Source: an uncultured Lachnospiraceae bacterium (GTDB lineage: Bacteria > Bacillota > Clostridia > Lachnospirales > Lachnospiraceae). Taken from it: a DNA stretch of 64,000 nucleotides. The position numbers and the translations under genes are program-made. Every line of letters starts with the position of its first letter. Position 1 is the stretch's first letter. Below the pieces are notes generated by a model, which was given only the letters and a program-made list of their open reading frames with translations, was not told the origin of the DNA and did no database searches. Shown here one piece after another: positions 60,380-64,000 of the stretch. The DNA lies in assembly GCA_947626985.1 (NCBI GenBank), contig CANQUG010000007.1:1-64000 (forward strand), read 5' to 3'.

Positions 60380-61336
60380 ATGGAATATGGATTTGTAATT
60401 CCGGTGCTGATATCGTTTGCCATCAGCGTATTACTGGGCCCGCTGGTCATCCCCTTTCTGCGGAGGCTGAAAATGGGACAGACAGAGCGGTCGAACGGCG
60501 TACAGTCCCACCTGAAGAAGGCGGGAACGCCCACCATGGGCGGCGTGATCTTTCTCATCGCCACGGTGGCTACATCATTGTTTTACATCAGAGACTATCC
60601 CAGGATCATTCCGGTGCTGTTCCTGACTCTGGGCTTCGGCCTGATCGGATTTCTGGACGATTATCTGAAGGTGGTCCTGAAGCGCTCCGACGGTCTGCTT
60701 CCCTGGCAGAAATTTCTTCTGCAGGTGATCATGACAGGGATTTTCGTGTATTATCTGATGAACTATACGGATATCTCCCTGAGCATGAGAATCCCCTTCT
60801 GGAGCGGGCATTATCTGAATATGGGCCCGCTGACGGTTCCCGTTCTGTTTTTTGCCGTGATCGGAACCGTGAACGGGGTGAATTTTACCGACGGGCTGGA
60901 CGGGCTGGCGTCCAGTGTAACCCTGATCGTGGCGGTGTTTTTTACCGTGATGTCCATCGGCCTGGAGTCGGGGATCGAGCCGGTCACCTGCGCGGTGGTG
61001 GGCAGCCTCATGGGATTTCTGCTGTTCAACGTATATCCGGCCCAGGTATTTATGGGGGATACCGGATCCCTTGCCCTGGGCGGTTTTGTGGCAGGTACGG
61101 CGTATCTTCTTCAGATGCCGCTGTTCCTTCTCCTGGTGGGACTGATCTATCTGGTGGAGGTGCTGTCCGTGATCCTGCAGGTGTCCTATTTTAAGGCCAC
61201 TCACGGAAAAAGGATTTTTAAGATGGCGCCCATTCATCATCACTTCGAGCTGTGCGGCTGGTCCGAGACCCGGGTGGTGGCGGTGTTTTCCGTGGTGACG
61301 GCGATTATGTGTCTGATTTCATTTCTGGCTTTGTAA
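60380..61336 (+). CDS. mraY: Phospho-N-acetylmuramoyl-pentapeptide transferase
   Basis: Makes lipid I from UDP-MurNAc-pentapeptide and undecaprenyl phosphate. 318 residues, ten helices. Catalytic elements: FLDDYLK on the first cytoplasmic loop, NFTDGLDGLA, FMGDTGSLALGG and the HHHFEL loop near the end. ATG 60380 with GAGGT upstream; GTG 60374 is too close to the ribosome site. Confidence 0.97.
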   Translation: MEYGFVIPVLISFAISVLLGPLVIPFLRRLKMGQTERSNGVQSHLKKAGTPTMGGVIFLIATVATSLFYIRDYPRIIPVLFLTLGFGLIGFLDDYLKVVLKRSDGLLPWQKFLLQVIMTGIFVYYLMNYTDISLSMRIPFWSGHYLNMGPLTVPVLFFAVIGTVNGVNFTDGLDGLASSVTLIVAVFFTVMSIGLESGIEPVTCAVVGSLMGFLLFNVYPAQVFMGDTGSLALGGFVAGTAYLLQMPLFLLLVGLIYLVEVLSVILQVSYFKATHGKRIFKMAPIHHHFELCGWSETRVVAVFSVVTAIMCLISFLAL

Positions 61337-61378
61337 GGCCCAAGAGGGGCAGGAAGACTGCCGGGGCCGGGAGGTAGC

Positions 61379-62737
61379 ATGTATCTGAAGAATAAAAAAG
61401 TTCTGGTATTCGGGTCCGGCGTGAGCGGAATCGGCGCTGCGGACCTTCTGGGAAAGGTGGGAGCTTTTCCCGTTATTTTTGATGGAAACAAAGAGATTCA
61501 GAAGGAGGATGTGGTACATAAGACCGGGGGCGGTTATCCTCTTGAGGTGTATACAGGCGAGCTTCCGGAGGAGGTTTTGGAGACGCTGGACCTGGTGGTG
61601 CTCAGCCCCGGCGTTCCCACGGACATCCCTCTGGTGAAGCGTTTTTATGAGATGGGACTTCCCGTATGGGGAGAGGTGGAGCTGGCTTATCAGACGGGGC
61701 AGGGAGAGGTCCTGGCCGTCACGGGAACCAACGGAAAGACCACCACGACGGCTCTTCTGGGGAAGATCATGGCGGACGCCCGGGAATCCGTGTTTGTGGT
61801 GGGAAATATCGGAACCCCTTATACCTCCAAAGCTCTGGAGATGAGGGAGGATTCGGTGATCGTGGCGGAGATCAGCAGCTTTCAGCTGGAGACCATCGAC
61901 GCCTTTGCTCCCAGGGTGAGCGCTATTCTGAACATCACGGAGGACCATCTCAACCGTCATCACACCATGGAGGAATATATCCGGGTGAAGGAGCTGATCA
62001 CGAAGAATCAGGGCCCGGAGGATGTGTGCGTGCTGAATTATGAGGATGAGGTGCTCAGGGAGTTCGGGAAACGCTGCGTGCCCAGAGCGGTTTACTTTTC
62101 AAGTGCCAGAGTTCTGGAGGAGGGGCTGTATCTTCAGGGGGACACCATTTATCTGAAGGAAAGGGGAGCGGAGCCGGTTCCCGTGGTGAAAACCGGCGAG
62201 CTGAAGCTTCTCGGCCGCCACAATTATGAAAATGTGATGGCGGCTGTCGCAATGGCCTTTTACGCGGGGGTGGATCTGGACAGCATCCGCAGGAGCGCCT
62301 GCGAGTTTACCGCCGTGGAGCACAGGATCGAGTATGTGACGGAGAAAAACGGGGTCGCCTACTATAACGATTCCAAGGGAACCAATCCGGACGCGGCCAT
62401 TCAGGGCATCCGGGCCATGAATCGTCCCACCCTTCTCATCGGGGGCGGTTATGATAAGGAATCCTCCTACGATGAGTGGATCCGGGCGTTTGACGGAAAA
62501 GTCCGTTATCTGGTACTCATCGGCCAGACGAAGGAGAAGATCCGGGACGCCGCCGAGAAAAACGGATTTTATGATACGATTCTCTGTGAGGATCTGGCCG
62601 AGGCGGTGAAGATCTGCGCGGAGAAGGCGCGTCCGGGAGACGCGGTGCTTCTCTCTCCTGCCTGCGCCAGCTGGGGGCAGTTTAAGAACTACGAGCAGCG
62701 GGGAGAGATGTTCAAGGAATATGTAAGAAAACTGTAA
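61379..62737 (+). CDS. murD: UDP-N-acetylmuramoylalanine--D-glutamate ligase
   Basis: Adds D-Glu to UDP-MurNAc-L-Ala. 452 residues. N-terminal Rossmann part (VLVFGSGVSGIGAADLLG), ATP-loop VTGTNGKTTTTALLG at about 115-129, central NITEDHLNRH, and C-terminal YNDSKGTNPDA and LLSPACASWGQF. Between mraY and ftsW as usual; followed by a hairpin. Confidence 0.97.
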   Translation: MYLKNKKVLVFGSGVSGIGAADLLGKVGAFPVIFDGNKEIQKEDVVHKTGGGYPLEVYTGELPEEVLETLDLVVLSPGVPTDIPLVKRFYEMGLPVWGEVELAYQTGQGEVLAVTGTNGKTTTTALLGKIMADARESVFVVGNIGTPYTSKALEMREDSVIVAEISSFQLETIDAFAPRVSAILNITEDHLNRHHTMEEYIRVKELITKNQGPEDVCVLNYEDEVLREFGKRCVPRAVYFSSARVLEEGLYLQGDTIYLKERGAEPVPVVKTGELKLLGRHNYENVMAAVAMAFYAGVDLDSIRRSACEFTAVEHRIEYVTEKNGVAYYNDSKGTNPDAAIQGIRAMNRPTLLIGGGYDKESSYDEWIRAFDGKVRYLVLIGQTKEKIRDAAEKNGFYDTILCEDLAEAVKICAEKARPGDAVLLSPACASWGQFKNYEQRGEMFKEYVRKL

Positions 62738-62797
62738 TAAATCCGCAATAAATTTGCGGGAAATCTGTGAGAAACCTGCAGGATTTGAGATACAGAC

Positions 62798-62831
62798 GGC
62801 CTGCCGCGGAGAGTGCGGCGGGCCTGTTTTA
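62798..62831 (+). terminator. Terminator-like hairpin between murD and ftsW
   Basis: GGCCTGCCGC pairs with GCGGCGGGCC (one mismatch) and is followed by TGTTTTA. It would reduce rather than stop expression of ftsW and genes beyond. Confidence 0.55.
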
Positions 62832-62912
62832 TGGGAAATGACGCCGCGGACCGCATAGCGCTCCGGTTCTCCGCATAAATATTCAGTGATGCAGGTTTTT
62901 GGGGAGGCCGCG

Positions 62913-64000
62913 ATGTCCGGACAGGAAAAACAATCTTCATCCGGCGTGGACCACACGCTTCTGGCTCTCGTGCTGCTTCTGGCGGCGTTCGGCCTGGTGA
63001 TTCTGTTCAGCACAAGCGAGTACAACGGCCGGGTGCGTTTTCACGATTCCGCCTACTATTTCAGGAAACAGTTCTTTGCCACAGCTCTTGGATTGGCTGC
63101 CATGTACGCGGTATCCCGCATGGATTATCATTTTTTCGTTTCCCTGGCTCCCGCGGCCTATCTTCTTTCTCTTGGACTGTCCACGGCGGTTCTGCTTGTG
63201 GGGCAGGAGATCAACGGTTCCAAAAGATGGCTGAATCTGGGACCTCTCTCTTTTCAGCCCTCCGAGTTCGCCAAGGCGGCGGTGATCCTTTTTCTGGCGT
63301 GGCAGATCGACAGGACCAGGAAGGATCCTTCCGGCTTCTGGTTTATGTGCCGCACCATGCTCACCCTTCTTCCCGTTGCGGGACTGGTAGGCTCCAATAA
63401 TCTCAGCACGGCGATCATCATTCTGGGAATCGGAGTGATTCTGATCTTTGTGTCAAATCCCAAGTATATGCAGTTCATCGGTCTGGGGGCGGCGGGCATG
63501 GCTTTTGTGGCTCTGTTTCTGGCCGCGGAGAGCTATCGTCTGGAACGTCTGGCTATCTGGAGGAATCCGGAAGCCTATGAGAAAGGCTTTCAGACCATCC
63601 AGGGCCTGTATGCCATCGGCAGCGGAGGGATTTTCGGGCGGGGGCTGGGGAGCAGTCTTCAGAAGCTGGGATTTGTGCCGGAAGCCCAGAATGACATGAT
63701 TTTTTCCATTATCTGCGAGGAGCTGGGGCTTGCCGGAGCCTGCGGGCTGATACTGATCTTTATCCTTCTTCTGTGGCGGCTCTGCGTGGTGTCCATGCAC
63801 AGCAGAGATCTTCAGGGGGCTCTGATCTGCGGGGGGATCATGGGACATATGGCCATTCAGGTGATCCTGAATATCGCGGTGGTGACAAACACCATTCCCA
63901 ATACGGGAATCACGCTGCCTTTTATCAGCTACGGGGGAACCTCCGTGGTGTTTCTTCTGGCGGAGATGGGGCTGGCTCTGAGCGTCAGCGCGCACCGGTG
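62913..64000 (+). CDS. ftsW: Peptidoglycan glycosyltransferase FtsW (SEDS family), cut by the window end
   Basis: Polymerises lipid II at the septum with its partner class B PBP. At least 362 residues are present; the frame runs off the window. Family features: NGSKRWLNLGPLSFQPSEFAK, the catalytic-loop region with RLERLAIWRNPEAYEKGFQTIQGLYAIGSGGIFGRGLG, FVPEAQNDMIFSIICEELG, and ITLPFISYGGTSVV. ATG 62913 with GGGGAGG upstream is chosen; an in-frame ATG at 62889 would add eight residues without a good site. murG and ftsQ would be expected next. Confidence 0.95.
   Translation, partial: MSGQEKQSSSGVDHTLLALVLLLAAFGLVILFSTSEYNGRVRFHDSAYYFRKQFFATALGLAAMYAVSRMDYHFFVSLAPAAYLLSLGLSTAVLLVGQEINGSKRWLNLGPLSFQPSEFAKAAVILFLAWQIDRTRKDPSGFWFMCRTMLTLLPVAGLVGSNNLSTAIIILGIGVILIFVSNPKYMQFIGLGAAGMAFVALFLAAESYRLERLAIWRNPEAYEKGFQTIQGLYAIGSGGIFGRGLGSSLQKLGFVPEAQNDMIFSIICEELGLAGACGLILIFILLLWRLCVVSMHSRDLQGALICGGIMGHMAIQVILNIAVVTNTIPNTGITLPFISYGGTSVVFLLAEMGLALSVSAHR

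Noticed and set aside
1..64000. tRNA, rRNA, riboswitch or T-box elements
   Set aside because: No cloverleaf, rRNA segment, T-box TGGN element or recognisable riboswitch core was seen on either strand by eye; a covariance-model scan would be decisive.

Overview
This window reads as a strictly anaerobic, Gram-positive Clostridia chromosome, most likely Lachnospiraceae. The basis is a [FeFe]-hydrogenase maturase (HydF), a class III ribonucleotide reductase (NrdD), a CpsB/CpsC/CpsD-type tyrosine-phosphorylation module, a Stp/PrkC pair, Firmicutes-style gene order around priA-def-fmt-rsmB-rlmN-stp-prkC-rsgA-rpe-thiN, and a dcw cluster opening with mraZ. DapF plus a MurE carrying the DNPR motif indicate meso-diaminopimelate peptidoglycan. 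I found no rRNA, tRNA, CRISPR array, transposase or phage gene.

Layout. 0-4 kb: end of a VanY-type carboxypeptidase, a NUDIX hydrolase, dapF and hydF. 4-6.5 kb: amino-acid ABC transporter whose substrate-binding protein has its two lobes in swapped order, i.e. it looks circularly permuted. 6.6-14 kb: AAA/PD-(D/E)XK protein, CBS-domain protein, asnA, zinc-ribbon membrane protein, nrdD with a small overlapping leader frame. 14-26.5 kb: carbohydrate locus with a LacI regulator, a convergent AraC regulator, a sugar ABC transporter without its own ATPase, a membrane protein, a YesL-like protein and a GH36 alpha-galactosidase, then a convergent GH3 glycosidase. 26.5-34 kb: carbamate kinase and a reverse-strand envelope operon (PHP tyrosine phosphatase, Wzz-like activator, BY-kinase with a Gly-Tyr tail, LCP ligase, secreted protein, LytR_C protein). 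34.6-37.2 kb: large Glu-rich surface protein with an NPKTG sorting signal. 37.4-53.8 kb: dense forward block (murE, priA, def, fmt, Zn peptidase, rsmB, rlmN, stp, prkC, rsgA, rpe, thiN, ychF, lgt). 54-64 kb: dcw cluster (mraZ, rsmH, ftsL-like, two class B PBPs, mraY, murD, ftsW cut by the window end), with five GTGG boxes at about 10-bp spacing before mraZ.

How it fits together. LacI and AraC probably control galactoside import, with GH36 and possibly GH3 acting inside the cell. murE, dapF, the dcw genes, the PBPs and the Stp/PrkC pair cover peptidoglycan synthesis and its phospho-control, and the BY-kinase/LCP cluster would control surface polysaccharide attachment.

The least expected signals are: the permuted binding protein; a matching long inverted repeat between binding-protein and permease genes in two unrelated ABC operons; several degenerate short-period repeat arrays in promoter regions; low-complexity or repeat tails on Lgt, a PBP, the BY-kinase and a zinc-ribbon protein; and a PBP with KTA in place of KTG. 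All functional calls come from reading motifs and context; no database search was run.
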